NCBI GenBank assembly: GCA_944320845.1
Contig: CALUJA010000012.1
Location: forward strand, 1-64,000
Direction of reading: 5' to 3'
Length of the DNA: 64,000 nucleotides
Source of the DNA: an uncultured Phocaeicola sp.
GTDB lineage: Bacteria; Bacteroidota; Bacteroidia; Bacteroidales; Bacteroidaceae
Shown here piece by piece: positions 8,851 to 18,558 of the stretch (its first letter is position 1; the number at the start of each line of letters is the position of its first letter). A program made the position numbers and the translations under genes. A model generated the notes under the pieces. The model saw nothing but the letters and a program-made list of their open reading frames with translations. It was not told the origin of the DNA and did no database searches.

Positions 8851-11022
8851 ATGAGAAAATTGAAAGTATGGGCACTGGCACTGGCATGTGCCGTCTTTGC
8901 CCCGGTTAAGGCCGATGAAGGGATGTGGCTGCTTCAGCTGATGCAGGAGCAGAATCTGGCTGAACGAATGAAGGCGCAGGGCCTGGCGATGGATGTGTCG
9001 GGTATATATAGTCCCGAGCAGGTGACACTAAAAGACGCGGTCGGTATTTTCGGCGGCGGATGTACGGGGGAAATCATTTCTCCGAACGGGCTGATTTTGA
9101 CCAATCACCATTGTGGCTACGATGCCATTCAGCAGCACAGCTCGGTAGAGCATGATTATCTGACCGACGGCTTTTGGGCAAAAAGTTATGAGGAGGAGCT
9201 TCCCACTCCGGGACTGACATTCAAGTTTGTGGAACGGATTGTCGATGTGACCGGTAGGGTGAATGAAGACATCCGGAAGAACAAGATAACCGAAAGCGAG
9301 TCTTTTACCAAGGAGTATTTGACCAGACTGGCCGACGAGGAACTGAAGAAGAGCGACCTGAAAGGCAAGCCCGGAATCTCGGCGCAGGCGCTTCCGTTTT
9401 ATCAGGGAAACCGGTTTTATCTGTTTTTCATCAAGACTTACAGCGATGTGCGCATGGTGGCCGCACCTCCTTCGTCTATAGGAAAGTTTGGTGGAGAGAC
9501 TGACAACTGGATGTGGCCGCGCCATACATGCGACTTTTCCATATTCCGCATTTATGCCGACAAGGACGGAAATCCGGCTGAATACAGTGAAACGAACGTT
9601 CCGCTTAAGGCAAAAAAACATCTGGCCATATCGTTAAGAGGATTGCAAGAGGGCGATTACGCCATGATTATGGGCTTTCCCGGAAGCACGAGCCGTTATC
9701 TTACCGAGAGTGAGGTGCGCTTGCGCATGAATGGCACGAACATTCCCCGCATTGCAGTGCGTGAAGCGCGTCAGGCGGTGCTGCGTCAGGAGATGGCTGC
9801 CAGTGACAAGGTGCGCATCCAATATGCCAGCAAGTTTGCCGCATCCAGTAACTATTGGAAGAATTCCATAGGCATGAACAAGGCGATTGTTGACAATAAG
9901 GTGCTGGAGACTAAGGCCGACCAGGAAGTGAAGTTTTTTGAATTTGCCGAGAAGGTGCAGAATGAGGACTATAAGTCTGTGGTAAGCCGGATAGATGCTT
10001 ATGTAGACCGGGTTGCTCCGCTTCGTGCGCAACTGACTTACTTTATAGAGACTTTCCGCAGCGGCATCGAGTTTGCCGGCTCTTCCAAGCTTGCCGTTTT
10101 GAAAGATTTGGCGGCAGCCTTGAAGGATGGCAAGAAGAAGGAGATAGAGAAGGCGCTTGCCGGCCTGAAGGAAGCCTATGCGGATATTCATAACAAAGAT
10201 TATGACCATGAGGTAGACCGTAAGGTGGCCAAGGCCTTGATTCCGCTGTATGCCCAGTCTGTTCCGGCGGAAGCGTTGCCCGGATTCTATAAGACCATCC
10301 AACAGAAATTTAGGGGCGACTATAATGCCTATATTGATGCGCTGTATGACCAGACTATCTTTGCCAGCGAAAAGAATTTCAATGCATTCGTGGCGGCTCC
10401 TACTTTGGATGCTCTCGGCAAAGACTTGTTTGTGCAGTATTCGGCTACGGTCAACGACATGTTTAAGGAGCTGGTCAACAAGCTGGATGAGGCGAACGGA
10501 GACATTAACCTGCTTCACAAGACCTATGTGCGCGGGCTTTGCGAGATGTATGCCCCTACGCCCAAGGCGCCGGACGCAAACTTCACCATCCGTCTGACTT
10601 ACGGCAATGTGAAATCGTATGACCCGAAAGACGGTATCCATTACAAATATTACACAACCCTGAAGGGCGTGATGGAGAAGGAAGACCCGAACAATCCTGA
10701 ATTTGTGGTTCCCGCCAAGCTAAAAGAGCTTTATGCCACGAAAAACTATGGCCGGTATGCACTGCCCAACGGTGAAATGCCTGTATGCTTCCTGACGACC
10801 AATGACATCACAGGAGGAAACTCCGGCTCACCGGTCATGAACGGGAACGGCGAACTGATAGGGGCTGCATTTGACGGTAACTGGGAGTCGCTTTCGGGGG
10901 ACATCAACTTCGACAATAACCTTCAGCGCTGCATTGCCGTGGACATCCGCTATGTATTGTTTATCATTGAAAAGCTGGGCGGATGCAGAAACCTGATTGA
11001 TGAGATGACTATCGTAGAATGA
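8851..11022 (+). CDS. S46 dipeptidyl-peptidase, DPP7 type
   Basis: Periplasmic serine exopeptidase that removes dipeptides from the N-terminus of oligopeptides. A signal peptide (about 21 residues, ending PVKA) precedes DEGMWL, the start of mature S46 enzymes. The catalytic histidine is in [16 protein letters not shown], the aspartate in the [16 protein letters not shown] region, and the nucleophile is S658 in GGNSGSP. The residue 18 positions after the serine, which sets P1 specificity in this family, is glycine (G676 in AAFDGNWE). This is the DPP7 state, associated with hydrophobic P1 residues; DPP11 has arginine. Length 723 is typical. A paralogue follows 91 bp downstream. Confidence 0.93.
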   Translation: MRKLKVWALALACAVFAPVKADEGMWLLQLMQEQNLAERMKAQGLAMDVSGIYSPEQVTLKDAVGIFGGGCTGEIISPNGLILTNHHCGYDAIQQHSSVEHDYLTDGFWAKSYEEELPTPGLTFKFVERIVDVTGRVNEDIRKNKITESESFTKEYLTRLADEELKKSDLKGKPGISAQALPFYQGNRFYLFFIKTYSDVRMVAAPPSSIGKFGGETDNWMWPRHTCDFSIFRIYADKDGNPAEYSETNVPLKAKKHLAISLRGLQEGDYAMIMGFPGSTSRYLTESEVRLRMNGTNIPRIAVREARQAVLRQEMAASDKVRIQYASKFAASSNYWKNSIGMNKAIVDNKVLETKADQEVKFFEFAEKVQNEDYKSVVSRIDAYVDRVAPLRAQLTYFIETFRSGIEFAGSSKLAVLKDLAAALKDGKKKEIEKALAGLKEAYADIHNKDYDHEVDRKVAKALIPLYAQSVPAEALPGFYKTIQQKFRGDYNAYIDALYDQTIFASEKNFNAFVAAPTLDALGKDLFVQYSATVNDMFKELVNKLDEANGDINLLHKTYVRGLCEMYAPTPKAPDANFTIRLTYGNVKSYDPKDGIHYKYYTTLKGVMEKEDPNNPEFVVPAKLKELYATKNYGRYALPNGEMPVCFLTTNDITGGNSGSPVMNGNGELIGAAFDGNWESLSGDINFDNNLQRCIAVDIRYVLFIIEKLGGCRNLIDEMTIVE

Positions 11023-11113
11023 TAATGCCTGACGGGCAGAAGATACGGAACGGGTGAAACACAGCCAGACCGGATTTTCTGTCCGTCGTCATATTGCCAC
11101 AATTGAAAAGAAT

Positions 11114-13282
11114 ATGAAAAAGAAATGCGTATTATTGTCTTTCTGGTTGGGTGCATGCATCCCTTTGGGCCTCTATGCCGATGAAGGCATGTGGATGCTG
11201 ACCGACCTGAAGCAGCAGAATGCGGCCGTAATGCAGGATTTGGGGCTGGATATCGGCATTGATGAAGTGTATTGTCCGGACAATGTCAGTCTGAAAGATG
11301 CTGTGGTGCATTTCGGCGGAGGTTGTACGGGAGAAGTCATCTCGGCCGAAGGCTTGGTGTTGACCAATCATCATTGCGGATACAGCTATATACAGCAGCA
11401 CAGCTCGGTGGAGCATGACTATCTGACCGACGGATTCTGGGCGATGAGCCGTGAGCAGGAGCTTCCCTGTGAAGGATTGTCGGTAACTTTCATCGACCGC
11501 ATACTCGATGTTACGGAATACGTGAAGGAACAGTTGGCTAAAGACGATGATCCGGAAGGACTGAACTATCTTTCGCCTGCCTATCTTGCCACGGTAGCCT
11601 CCCGCTTTGCAGAGAAGGAAAAGATTTATACCGACGAGTTTACCACTCTTGAGCTGAAGCCTTTTTACGGTGCCAACAAGTATTACCTTTTTGTCAAGAC
11701 CCATTATGCGGATGTGCGTATGGTAGGGGCGCCTCCTTCTTCCATCGGAAAGTTCGGTGCGGATACGGACAACTGGATGTGGCCGCGCCATTGCGGCGAT
11801 TTCTCGATTTTCCGCATTTATGCTTCTAAGGAAGGGAAGCCGGCAAGCTATAGCGCCGACAATGTGCCCCTGAAGGTGAAAAGACATGTTGCCATCAGCC
11901 TGAAGGGAGTGAAGGAAGGCGACTTTACTTTTGTCATGGGATTTCCGGGCCGTAACTGGCGCTATATGATTAGTGACGAGGTGGAGGAGCGTATGCAGAC
12001 CACCAATTTCATGCGCGATACCGTGCGCGGCGTCCGTTTGCGGGTGCTGGCCGAAGAAATGGCAAAAGATGCCCGTACCCGCATCCAGTATGCCGCCAAG
12101 TATGCCTCTTCCGCCAATTATTGGAAGAATGCAATCGGCATGAATGAAGGGCTTGTGCGCCTGAAAGTGCTCGACAAGAAAAAACGACAGCAAGAGCAGC
12201 TGCTTGCCTTTGGCGAGGAAACGGGGAATGATGCCTACCGCAAGGCTTACGACAGCATCCGGGATATTGTGGCGAAGCGCAGAAGTGCCGTCTACCATCA
12301 GCAGGCCATTTATGAGGCGCTGATGTTGGGAACCGAGTTTTCAAGGATTCCCGATACGGATGCTCTGTTGGATGCTTTGCGGAATGCCCCGGAAAGTGTG
12401 GGGGCGGCAGTGGAAGAGCTTCGTGCCGGAGGGAAGAAGTTCTTTAATAAGGACTACAGTCCGGTGGTCGACCGCAAGGTTTCCAGACAGCTGATTGCTC
12501 TTTATGCCCGGCTGATACCGGAGGAGCAGCGCATCAGCATATTCCAGACTGTCGATGGAAAGTTTGGAGGCAGTACAGACGCCTTTGTCGATGCCTGCTT
12601 CACCCGCTCCATATTCAGCAGCCCTGAGGCGCTGGATAAATTTCTTGAGCATCCCGATGCCGGGACTTTGGAAAAAGACCTGATGGTGCGGTATGCCAAG
12701 TCGGTAAAAGAAGGCTATGAGGCGGCAGGCGAGGCGATGAAAGCAGAAACCGACGCTTATAACCGGGCGCATAAGGTTTGGGTGGCCGGTATGATGGAGC
12801 TTCGCCGGAAAGAAGGAAAGGCCGTTTATCCGGATGCCAATTCCACCCTGCGCCTTACCTATGGGAAGGTCGGGTCGTATGAGCCTGCCGACGGGAAAGA
12901 GTACCTGTATTACACGACCCTGAAAGGGGTGATGGAGAAAGAAGACCCCGGCAATCCTGAATTTGTAGTTCCGTCTAAGCTGAAGAAGCTTTATGCGGAC
13001 AAGGATTTCGGTGAGTACGCCATGCCCGACGGACGGATGCCGGTCTGCTTTGTGACGGCGACAGACAACACGGGGGGCAATTCCGGCTCTCCCGTTTTCA
13101 ACGGTAAAGGCGAGCTTGTCGGTACGGCCTTCGACCGCAATTACGAGGGGCTGACGGGCGATATAGCTTACAATCCTCAGCTGCAGCGGGCTGCATGTGT
13201 GGACATCCGCTATACACTGTTCATTATTGACAAGTATGCGGGAGCGCGCCACCTTATTGATGAGATGACAATCATCCGTTGA
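11114..13282 (+). CDS. S46 dipeptidyl-peptidase, DPP11 type (Asp/Glu-specific)
   Basis: Second S46 serine peptidase, probably periplasmic. The ATG at 11114 is preferred over an in-frame ATG at 11054 because it gives a standard signal peptide (MKKKCVLLSFWLGACIPLGLYA) before DEGMWM. Catalytic motifs are [31 protein letters not shown] and GGNSGSP with S657. The residue 18 positions after the serine is arginine (R675 in TAFDRNYEG), the hallmark of DPP11, which accepts acidic P1 residues. The 722-residue protein is a clear paralogue of the preceding gene. Together the pair would cover hydrophobic and acidic dipeptides in peptide scavenging. Specificity is inferred from the single residue. Confidence 0.92.
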   Translation: MKKKCVLLSFWLGACIPLGLYADEGMWMLTDLKQQNAAVMQDLGLDIGIDEVYCPDNVSLKDAVVHFGGGCTGEVISAEGLVLTNHHCGYSYIQQHSSVEHDYLTDGFWAMSREQELPCEGLSVTFIDRILDVTEYVKEQLAKDDDPEGLNYLSPAYLATVASRFAEKEKIYTDEFTTLELKPFYGANKYYLFVKTHYADVRMVGAPPSSIGKFGADTDNWMWPRHCGDFSIFRIYASKEGKPASYSADNVPLKVKRHVAISLKGVKEGDFTFVMGFPGRNWRYMISDEVEERMQTTNFMRDTVRGVRLRVLAEEMAKDARTRIQYAAKYASSANYWKNAIGMNEGLVRLKVLDKKKRQQEQLLAFGEETGNDAYRKAYDSIRDIVAKRRSAVYHQQAIYEALMLGTEFSRIPDTDALLDALRNAPESVGAAVEELRAGGKKFFNKDYSPVVDRKVSRQLIALYARLIPEEQRISIFQTVDGKFGGSTDAFVDACFTRSIFSSPEALDKFLEHPDAGTLEKDLMVRYAKSVKEGYEAAGEAMKAETDAYNRAHKVWVAGMMELRRKEGKAVYPDANSTLRLTYGKVGSYEPADGKEYLYYTTLKGVMEKEDPGNPEFVVPSKLKKLYADKDFGEYAMPDGRMPVCFVTATDNTGGNSGSPVFNGKGELVGTAFDRNYEGLTGDIAYNPQLQRAACVDIRYTLFIIDKYAGARHLIDEMTIIR

Positions 13283-13292
13283 TGCAGCCGTT

Positions 13293-13316
13293 TGGTTTGC
13301 GTCAAACCATATTTTT
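13293..13316 (+). terminator. Small hairpin plus T-run after the S46 pair
   Basis: TGGTTTG (13293-13299) and CAAACCA (13303-13309) form a 7-bp stem with loop CGT, followed by TATTTTTAA. It lies about 10 bp after the DPP11 stop and fits a weak intrinsic terminator. Confidence 0.55.
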
Positions 13317-13365
13317 AAAGGGTCGTCCCGCCGTTTCATCGCATGAAACGGCGGGACGACCCTTT
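13317..13365 (+). terminator. Perfect 23-bp hairpin after the S46 pair
   Basis: The arms 13317-13339 and 13343-13365 are perfect reverse complements with a CGC loop. The stem is GC-rich in the middle, with AAAGGG/CCCTTT ends. There is no long U-run downstream, so it may be a terminator read from either side or a transcription/RNA-stability barrier isolating the ilv promoter. Confidence 0.7.
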
Positions 13366-13415
13366 CTGTCTGAGCTGATAAACTGACAATAAAAACACTT
13401 TCGCTACTTACGAAT

Positions 13416-13449
13416 AATAAATTGAAAGAAAAAAATCTGTCAATTTATT
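13416..13449. promoter_or_regulatory. Inverted repeat touching the ilv -33 box (possible operator)
   Basis: AATAAATTGA (13416-13425) and TCAATTTATT (13440-13449) are perfect 10-bp inverted arms with a 14-nt gap. The right arm overlaps the -33 element of the ilv promoter, where a regulator would be placed. AT-rich palindromes occur by chance, so binding is speculative. Confidence 0.35.
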
Positions 13450-13478
13450 TGTTTGTTACGAAAAACCCTTTACCTTTG
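13448..13478 (+). promoter_or_regulatory. ilv operon promoter
   Basis: TTTG (13448-13451), exactly 19 nt, then TACCTTTG (13471-13478): a full match to the Bacteroidota consensus. The predicted start is near 13485, about 18 nt before the leader peptide ATG. Confidence 0.8.
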
Positions 13479-13502
13479 CATACGTAAACAAAAGAGAAAT
13501 TT

Positions 13503-13598
13503 ATGATGACAACTCATACAATGGTGAACCTGGCAGTCCTGCATATTATTCGCGTCGTGGTCATGATACCAAGAGGTGAGGAAAGTTCGTGTATGTAG
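13503..13598 (+). CDS. Branched-chain amino acid leader peptide (attenuation)
   Basis: A 31-codon ORF, too short for ordinary ORF calling, lies between the ilv promoter and ilvD: MMTTHTMVNLAVLHIIRVVV followed by MIPRGEESSCM. Residues 8-22 contain ten Val, Leu or Ile out of fifteen, including II and VVV runs, exactly the amino acids made by the downstream enzymes. The 3' part of the ORF carries one strand of an antiterminator, and a terminator follows before ilvD. The design matches ribosome-mediated attenuation as in enterobacterial ilv leaders: slow decoding of Val/Ile codons would favour readthrough. Either of the two adjacent ATGs (13503, 13506) could start it. No homologue search was possible. 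Confidence 0.82.
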   Translation: MMTTHTMVNLAVLHIIRVVVMIPRGEESSCM

Positions 13599-13635
13599 TT
13601 GGATAAAAAAGATATGTATGGAAGCCTTTCTCACC
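13575..13635 (+). promoter_or_regulatory. ilv antiterminator pairing
   Basis: GGTGAG-G-AAAG (13575-13585) can pair with CTTTCTCACC (13626-13635) over 10 bp with one bulged G. The downstream strand is the left arm of the terminator, so the two structures exclude each other. The upstream strand lies 13-23 nt before the leader stop codon: a ribosome at the stop would mask it, while a ribosome stalled at the VVV codons (13554-13562) would leave it free. Confidence 0.7.
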
Positions 13636-13655
13636 GATGATGAGAGAGGCTTTTT
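13622..13655 (+). terminator. ilv attenuator (intrinsic terminator)
   Basis: AAGCCTTTCTCA (13622-13633) pairs with TGAGAGAGGCTT (13641-13652), 12 bp with one G-U pair and a 7-nt loop, followed by TTTTT. It sits between the leader peptide and ilvD, 22 bp upstream of the ilvD start. Confidence 0.85.
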
Positions 13656-13676
13656 AATTGAAAAAGCAAAAAGGAA

Positions 13677-15476
13677 ATGAAACACCAGTTACGCAGTTCG
13701 ATGAGCACGGAAGGCCGCCGGATGGCCGGGGCAAGAGCCTTGTGGGTGGCAAACGGCATGAAGAAAGAAATGATGGGCAAACCGATTATCGCCATTGTCA
13801 ATTCGTTTACCCAATTTGTTCCGGGACATACACATCTGCATGAGATAGGGCAGCAGGTAAAGGCAGAAATTGAAAAGTTGGGATGCTTTGCTGCCGAGTT
13901 CAATACAATAGCTATCGACGACGGCATTGCGATGGGACATGACGGTATGCTTTATTCGTTGCCTTCCCGCGATATTATCGCCGACAGCGTAGAATATATG
14001 GTGAATGCCCATAAGGCGGACGCGATGGTATGCATATCCAATTGTGACAAGATAACTCCGGGAATGCTGATGGCCGCCATGCGGCTGAACATTCCTACCG
14101 TTTTCGTATCCGGAGGCCCGATGGAAGCGGGCGAATGGGGCGGGCAGCATCTCGATTTGATTGATGCGATGATTAAGTCGGCCGACCCGACGGTGAGCGA
14201 TTCCGATGTGTCCGAGATTGAACGCCATGCCTGTCCGGGCTGCGGAAGCTGTTCGGGCATGTTTACCGCCAATTCGATGAACTGTTTGAATGAGGCCATC
14301 GGGCTGGCTCTTCCGGGTAATGGCACGGTGGTGGCTACGCATGCCAACCGCAAGCAGCTGTTCAAGGATGCGGCTGCCCTGATTGTAAAGAATGCCTGCA
14401 AGTATTACGAGGAGGGGGACGACAGTGTGTTGCCGCGCAGCATCGCTACCCGCCAGGCTTTTCTGAATGCCATGACTCTGGATATCGCGATGGGCGGTTC
14501 CACAAATACGGTGCTTCATCTGCTTGCCATCGCTCACGAAGCGGAAGTTGACTTTAAGATGGATGATATTGACATGCTTTCGCGCCGCGTTCCTTGCCTT
14601 TGCAAGGTTGCTCCGAATACGCAGAAATATCATATTCAGGATGTGAACCGTGCGGGTGGCATACTCAATATCTTGGGAGAACTGGCTAAAGGGGGACTGC
14701 TTGACACTTCAGTACACCGGGTAGACGGCATGACATTGGCGGAGGCTATCGCTGAATATAATATTTGTGTGCCTGAAATCAGTCCGGAAGCCCGCCGTAT
14801 CTACAGCAGTGCGCCGGGTGGAAAATTCTGCATTGAGTTGGGAGCTCAGAGTGCGGTTTATAAGGAACTGGATGTTGACCGTGCGTCGGGATGTATCCGC
14901 GACTTGCAGCATGCCTACAGCAAAGACGGAGGCTTGGCCGTACTGAAGGGAAATATCGCGCAAGACGGCTGTGTGGTCAAGACGGCAGGGGTCGACGAGA
15001 GCATTTGGAAGTTTTCCGGTCCGGCTAAGGTATTCGATTCCCAGGAAGCGGCCTGCGACGGAATCTTGGGCGGAAAGGTAAAGAGCGGCGATGTGGTGGT
15101 GATAACCTACGAAGGTCCGAAGGGAGGGCCGGGTATGCAGGAGATGCTGTATCCTACTTCTTATATCAAATCCAAGCATTTGGGTAAGGAATGTGCCTTG
15201 ATTACCGACGGACGCTTCAGTGGAGGTACATCAGGATTGAGCATCGGGCATATATCTCCCGAGGCGGCCGCCGGTGGAAATATCGGCAAGATTGTAGACG
15301 GCGACATGATTGAAATAGATATACCGAACCGCTCTATTAATGTAAAGTTGAGCGATGAGGAATTGGCAGCGCGTCCGATGGCACCGTTGACCCGCGACCG
15401 TAAGGTCTCAAAGGCGTTGCGTGCCTATGCCAGCATGGTCAGCTCGGCAGATAAAGGGGGAGTGCGTATAATATAA
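13677..15476 (+). CDS. ilvD: Dihydroxy-acid dehydratase
   Basis: Third enzyme of Ile/Val synthesis: dehydrates 2,3-dihydroxy-acids to 2-keto acids using an iron-sulfur cluster. The 599 residues carry the IlvD/Edd signatures: CDKITPGM near residue 123 and [19 protein letters not shown] near 190, which provide cluster cysteines. GKFCIELG and the C-terminal [20 protein letters not shown] follow. It is the first structural gene after the attenuator, with AAAAAGGAA immediately upstream of its ATG. The adjacent ilvB follows without a gap. Confidence 0.97.
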   Translation: MKHQLRSSMSTEGRRMAGARALWVANGMKKEMMGKPIIAIVNSFTQFVPGHTHLHEIGQQVKAEIEKLGCFAAEFNTIAIDDGIAMGHDGMLYSLPSRDIIADSVEYMVNAHKADAMVCISNCDKITPGMLMAAMRLNIPTVFVSGGPMEAGEWGGQHLDLIDAMIKSADPTVSDSDVSEIERHACPGCGSCSGMFTANSMNCLNEAIGLALPGNGTVVATHANRKQLFKDAAALIVKNACKYYEEGDDSVLPRSIATRQAFLNAMTLDIAMGGSTNTVLHLLAIAHEAEVDFKMDDIDMLSRRVPCLCKVAPNTQKYHIQDVNRAGGILNILGELAKGGLLDTSVHRVDGMTLAEAIAEYNICVPEISPEARRIYSSAPGGKFCIELGAQSAVYKELDVDRASGCIRDLQHAYSKDGGLAVLKGNIAQDGCVVKTAGVDESIWKFSGPAKVFDSQEAACDGILGGKVKSGDVVVITYEGPKGGPGMQEMLYPTSYIKSKHLGKECALITDGRFSGGTSGLSIGHISPEAAAGGNIGKIVDGDMIEIDIPNRSINVKLSDEELAARPMAPLTRDRKVSKALRAYASMVSSADKGGVRII

Positions 15477-15488
15477 ATGTGTAAGATT

Positions 15489-17186
15489 ATGGAAAAAGAA
15501 AAGATAACAGGGGCGGAAGCATTGATGCGTTCGTTGGAACATGAAGGAGTGAAGACAATCTTCGGTTATCCGGGCGGTGCAATCATGCCGGTGTTTGATG
15601 CATTGTATGATCATCGTGACAGTCTGAATCATATATTGGTGCGTCACGAGCAGGGTGCGGCACATGCGGCACAGGGGTTCGCACGCGTGTCGGGACAGGT
15701 TGGAGTTTGTCTGGTTACAAGTGGACCGGGTGCCACGAATACGATAACAGGCATTGCCGACGCAATGATAGACAGTACGCCGATTGTAGTCATAGCCGGT
15801 CAGGTGGGAGCCGGACTGTTAGGCACCGATGCCTTTCAGGAAGTAGATTTGGTAGGTGTTACACAGCCTATCTCAAAATGGAGTTATCAGATACGGCGTG
15901 CCGAAGATGTGGCGTGGGCGGTATCGCGTGCTTTTTATATCGCGCGGAGCGGCCGGCCGGGCCCTGTAGTCCTTGACTTTGCAAAAAATGCACAGCAGGA
16001 GTTGACAGCGTATGAGCCGATGCATGTAGACTTTATCCGCAGCTATGACCCTGATCCGGAAACGGATCCGAAAGCGGTGGCCGAAGCGGTGGCCTTGATT
16101 AATGAGGCAAAGAAACCGTTGGTTCTGGTAGGTCAAGGGGTAGAGTTGGGCAATGCTCAGGCAGAACTCCGTGCTTTCGTCGAGAAGGCGGACATCCCGT
16201 GCGGGTGTACGTTGCTCGGGCTTTCGGCCTTGCCTACGGCGCATCCTTTGAATAAGGGAATGTTGGGCATGCACGGCAATCTCGGCCCTAATGTCAAGAC
16301 AAATGAATGTGATGTGCTGATAGCTGTGGGCATGCGTTTTGATGACCGTGTGACCGGCAAACTGGAGACTTATGCCAAACAGGCGAAGATTATCCATCTG
16401 GATATAGATCCGTCGGAAATAGGTAAAAATGTGGCGGTAGATGTTGCGGTTTTGGGAGACTGCAAGCGGACTCTGGCTTTGTTGACGGAATTAATCCAGC
16501 GCCAGCAACATACAGACTGGATAAGCAGCTTCAAGACATACGAGGAGAAAGAGTATGAAGAGGTAATTAAAAAGGAAGTATATCCGGCAGACGGCCCTCT
16601 GAATATGGGAGAGGTAGTGAGGGCCGTGAGCGAAGCTACGGGCAATGAGGCGATATTGGTTACGGATGTAGGACAGAATCAAATGATGGCCTGCCGTTAT
16701 TTCAAGTATACCAAGGAGCGTAGCGTAGTGACATCCGGCGGTATGGGTACGATGGGATTCGGTTTGCCCGCCGCCATCGGAGCCACTTTCGGGCGTCCGG
16801 AGCGTACGGTGTGCGTATTTATGGGAGACGGAGGACTGCAAATGACGATGCAGGAACTGGGTACAGTCATGGAGCAGCAGGCACCGGTGAAAATTATCCT
16901 CCTGAACAATAATTATCTGGGTAATGTGCGCCAATGGCAGGCCATGTTTTTCAATCGGCGTTACTCCTTTACTCCGATGATGAATCCGGACTATATGCAG
17001 ATAGCGGCTGCTTATGGAATCAAGTCGCGTAGGGTCATCGAGCGGAAAGAACTTGGTGAAGCAGTCCGGGAGATGCTTGAAACGGAAGGGCCGTTCTTGC
17101 TCGAAGCTTGTGTCGTTGAGGAAGGGAATGTGCTTCCCATGACTCCTCCGGGCTGTTCGGTCAACTATATGTTAATGGAATGCTGA
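15489..17186 (+). CDS. ilvB: Acetolactate synthase, large catalytic subunit
   Basis: Thiamine diphosphate- and FAD-dependent enzyme condensing two pyruvates, or pyruvate and 2-ketobutyrate. The N-terminal Pyr domain has FGYPGGAIMP and the catalytic glutamate in VRHEQGAAHAAQGFARVSG. The middle FAD-binding domain carries GKNVAVDVAVLGD. The PP domain has GDGGLQMTMQEL with the NNNYLGNVRQWQ cofactor motif near residue 470. An ATG at 15477 directly after the ilvD stop is also in frame, but starting at 15489 (MEKEKITGAEALM) fits homologues better. Partner of the following small subunit. Confidence 0.96.
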   Translation: MEKEKITGAEALMRSLEHEGVKTIFGYPGGAIMPVFDALYDHRDSLNHILVRHEQGAAHAAQGFARVSGQVGVCLVTSGPGATNTITGIADAMIDSTPIVVIAGQVGAGLLGTDAFQEVDLVGVTQPISKWSYQIRRAEDVAWAVSRAFYIARSGRPGPVVLDFAKNAQQELTAYEPMHVDFIRSYDPDPETDPKAVAEAVALINEAKKPLVLVGQGVELGNAQAELRAFVEKADIPCGCTLLGLSALPTAHPLNKGMLGMHGNLGPNVKTNECDVLIAVGMRFDDRVTGKLETYAKQAKIIHLDIDPSEIGKNVAVDVAVLGDCKRTLALLTELIQRQQHTDWISSFKTYEEKEYEEVIKKEVYPADGPLNMGEVVRAVSEATGNEAILVTDVGQNQMMACRYFKYTKERSVVTSGGMGTMGFGLPAAIGATFGRPERTVCVFMGDGGLQMTMQELGTVMEQQAPVKIILLNNNYLGNVRQWQAMFFNRRYSFTPMMNPDYMQIAAAYGIKSRRVIERKELGEAVREMLETEGPFLLEACVVEEGNVLPMTPPGCSVNYMLMEC

Positions 17187-17195
17187 TAAAAGACT

Positions 17196-17756
17196 ATGGA
17201 AAAAAAGACATTATATACGATTATCGTTCATTCTGAAAATTTGGCGGGTATCCTCAATCAGGTGACTGCTGTATTCACCCGCCGTCAGTTGAACATCGAG
17301 AGTTTGAATGTATCGGCTTCGTCCATAAAGGGGGTGCATAAATACACGATAACCTGTTGGACTACGCGTGACATCATAGAAAAGGTGGTGAAGCAGATAG
17401 AGAAAAAGATGGATGTAATCCAGGCACACTATTTTACGGATAAGGAAATCTTCCAGCGTGAAGTGGCGATGTATAAGGTATCTATGCCCGAATTTCAGTC
17501 TAATCCGGAAGCTTCGAAGGTTGTACGCCGTTACAGTGCGCATATTGTGGAGGTGAATCCGGTGTTTGCTATAGTGGAACTGACCGGAATGAGCGATGAC
17601 ATCACTTCGCTCTATCAGGAGCTGAAGGCGTTGAACTGTGTGCTGCAGTTTGTCCGCTCCGGGCGTATCGCCGTTTCGACGAGTTGTTTTGAGCGCGTCA
17701 ACGAATACCTGGCTCATCGGGAAGAGAGGTATAACAATGAAAAGAACGGAGAATAA
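17196..17756 (+). CDS. ilvN: Acetolactate synthase, small regulatory subunit
   Basis: Regulatory subunit binding the IlvB dimer and mediating valine feedback. An N-terminal ACT domain (about residues 3-80) starts KKTLYTIIVHSENLAGILNQ and contains the RRQLNIESLNVSAS segment characteristic of IlvN/IlvH. A second ACT-like domain follows (RYSAHIVEVNPVFAIVELTG). The 186-residue length matches long small-subunit forms. The gene begins 9 bp after ilvB and ends 3 bp before the thioesterase. Confidence 0.94.
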   Translation: MEKKTLYTIIVHSENLAGILNQVTAVFTRRQLNIESLNVSASSIKGVHKYTITCWTTRDIIEKVVKQIEKKMDVIQAHYFTDKEIFQREVAMYKVSMPEFQSNPEASKVVRRYSAHIVEVNPVFAIVELTGMSDDITSLYQELKALNCVLQFVRSGRIAVSTSCFERVNEYLAHREERYNNEKNGE

Positions 17757-17759
17757 AGT

Positions 17760-18506
17760 ATGACGGCAGGAGAAAATAAGGTAGGAACCTATCACTTTAC
17801 GGCAGAACCCTTTCATGTAGACTTCACCGGAAAGCTGACAATGGGGGTTTTGGGCAATCATTTGCTGAATTGTGCCGGGTTTCATGCCTCCGAGCGCGGC
17901 TTTGGCATTGCGACCTTGAATGAGAATCATTATACGTGGGTCTTGTCGCGGCTGGCGATTGAACTGGAGGACATGCCGAAGGCCTATGAGAAGTTCAGCG
18001 TTCAGACATGGGTGGAAAATGTTTACCGCCTGTTTACTGACCGGAATTTCGCGATTCTTGATGCCGATGGAGCACCCATCGGCTATGCACGGTCGGTATG
18101 GGCTATGATTAGCATGGAGACCCGAAAGCCGGCTGACCTGCTTACGCTTCATGAGGGCTCGATAACGGAATACATTTGTGACAAGGAGTGTCCGATTTCC
18201 AAGCCGGGGAGGATAAAGGTAGATGATTGTAGTCCGTACGGAGACTATCAGACAAAATACAGCGACATAGACTTGAACGGTCATGTGAACAGTATCAAAT
18301 ACATCGAACATATACTTGACCTTTTCCCTTTGCAGATGTTCCGCGAGAAGCGGCTCCGGCGGTTTGAGATGGCTTATGTGGCGGAAAGCTATTATGGAGA
18401 CAGACTCGTGTTTTACCGTCAGCAGAAAGGGGAGAGTGAATATGATGTGGAAATAAAGAAGAACGGTGAAGAAACCGTCGTTCGCAGTAAAATAATATTT
18501 GATTGA
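17760..18506 (+). CDS. Acyl-ACP thioesterase in the ilv operon
   Basis: Releases fatty acids from acyl carrier protein. Two hotdog-fold halves are recognisable: residues 1-125 (FHVDFTGKLTMGVLGNHLLNCAGFHASERGFG, written in part) and 150-248, containing YSDIDLNGHVNSIKYIEHILDL. In plant Fat-type enzymes the second half carries the catalytic Asn/His pair; here N and H are seen in LNGHVN. The position between ilvN and ilvC, 3 bp after ilvN, means it is co-transcribed and under the same attenuator. A link to branched-chain fatty acid handling is an inference from this position. Confidence 0.88.
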   Translation: MTAGENKVGTYHFTAEPFHVDFTGKLTMGVLGNHLLNCAGFHASERGFGIATLNENHYTWVLSRLAIELEDMPKAYEKFSVQTWVENVYRLFTDRNFAILDADGAPIGYARSVWAMISMETRKPADLLTLHEGSITEYICDKECPISKPGRIKVDDCSPYGDYQTKYSDIDLNGHVNSIKYIEHILDLFPLQMFREKRLRRFEMAYVAESYYGDRLVFYRQQKGESEYDVEIKKNGEETVVRSKIIFD

Positions 18507-18521
18507 TTTTAATAACAACAG

Positions 18522-18536
18522 GCAGCCTTGGGCTGC
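18522..18536 (+). other. Intercistronic hairpin before ilvC
   Basis: GCAGCC (18522-18527) pairs with GGCTGC (18531-18536) over a TTG loop in the 52-bp gap upstream of ilvC. No U-run follows, so it is more likely an RNA-stability or processing element than a terminator. Confidence 0.45.
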
Positions 18537-18558
18537 GTAAAAGAAAGATTGTAAAACA

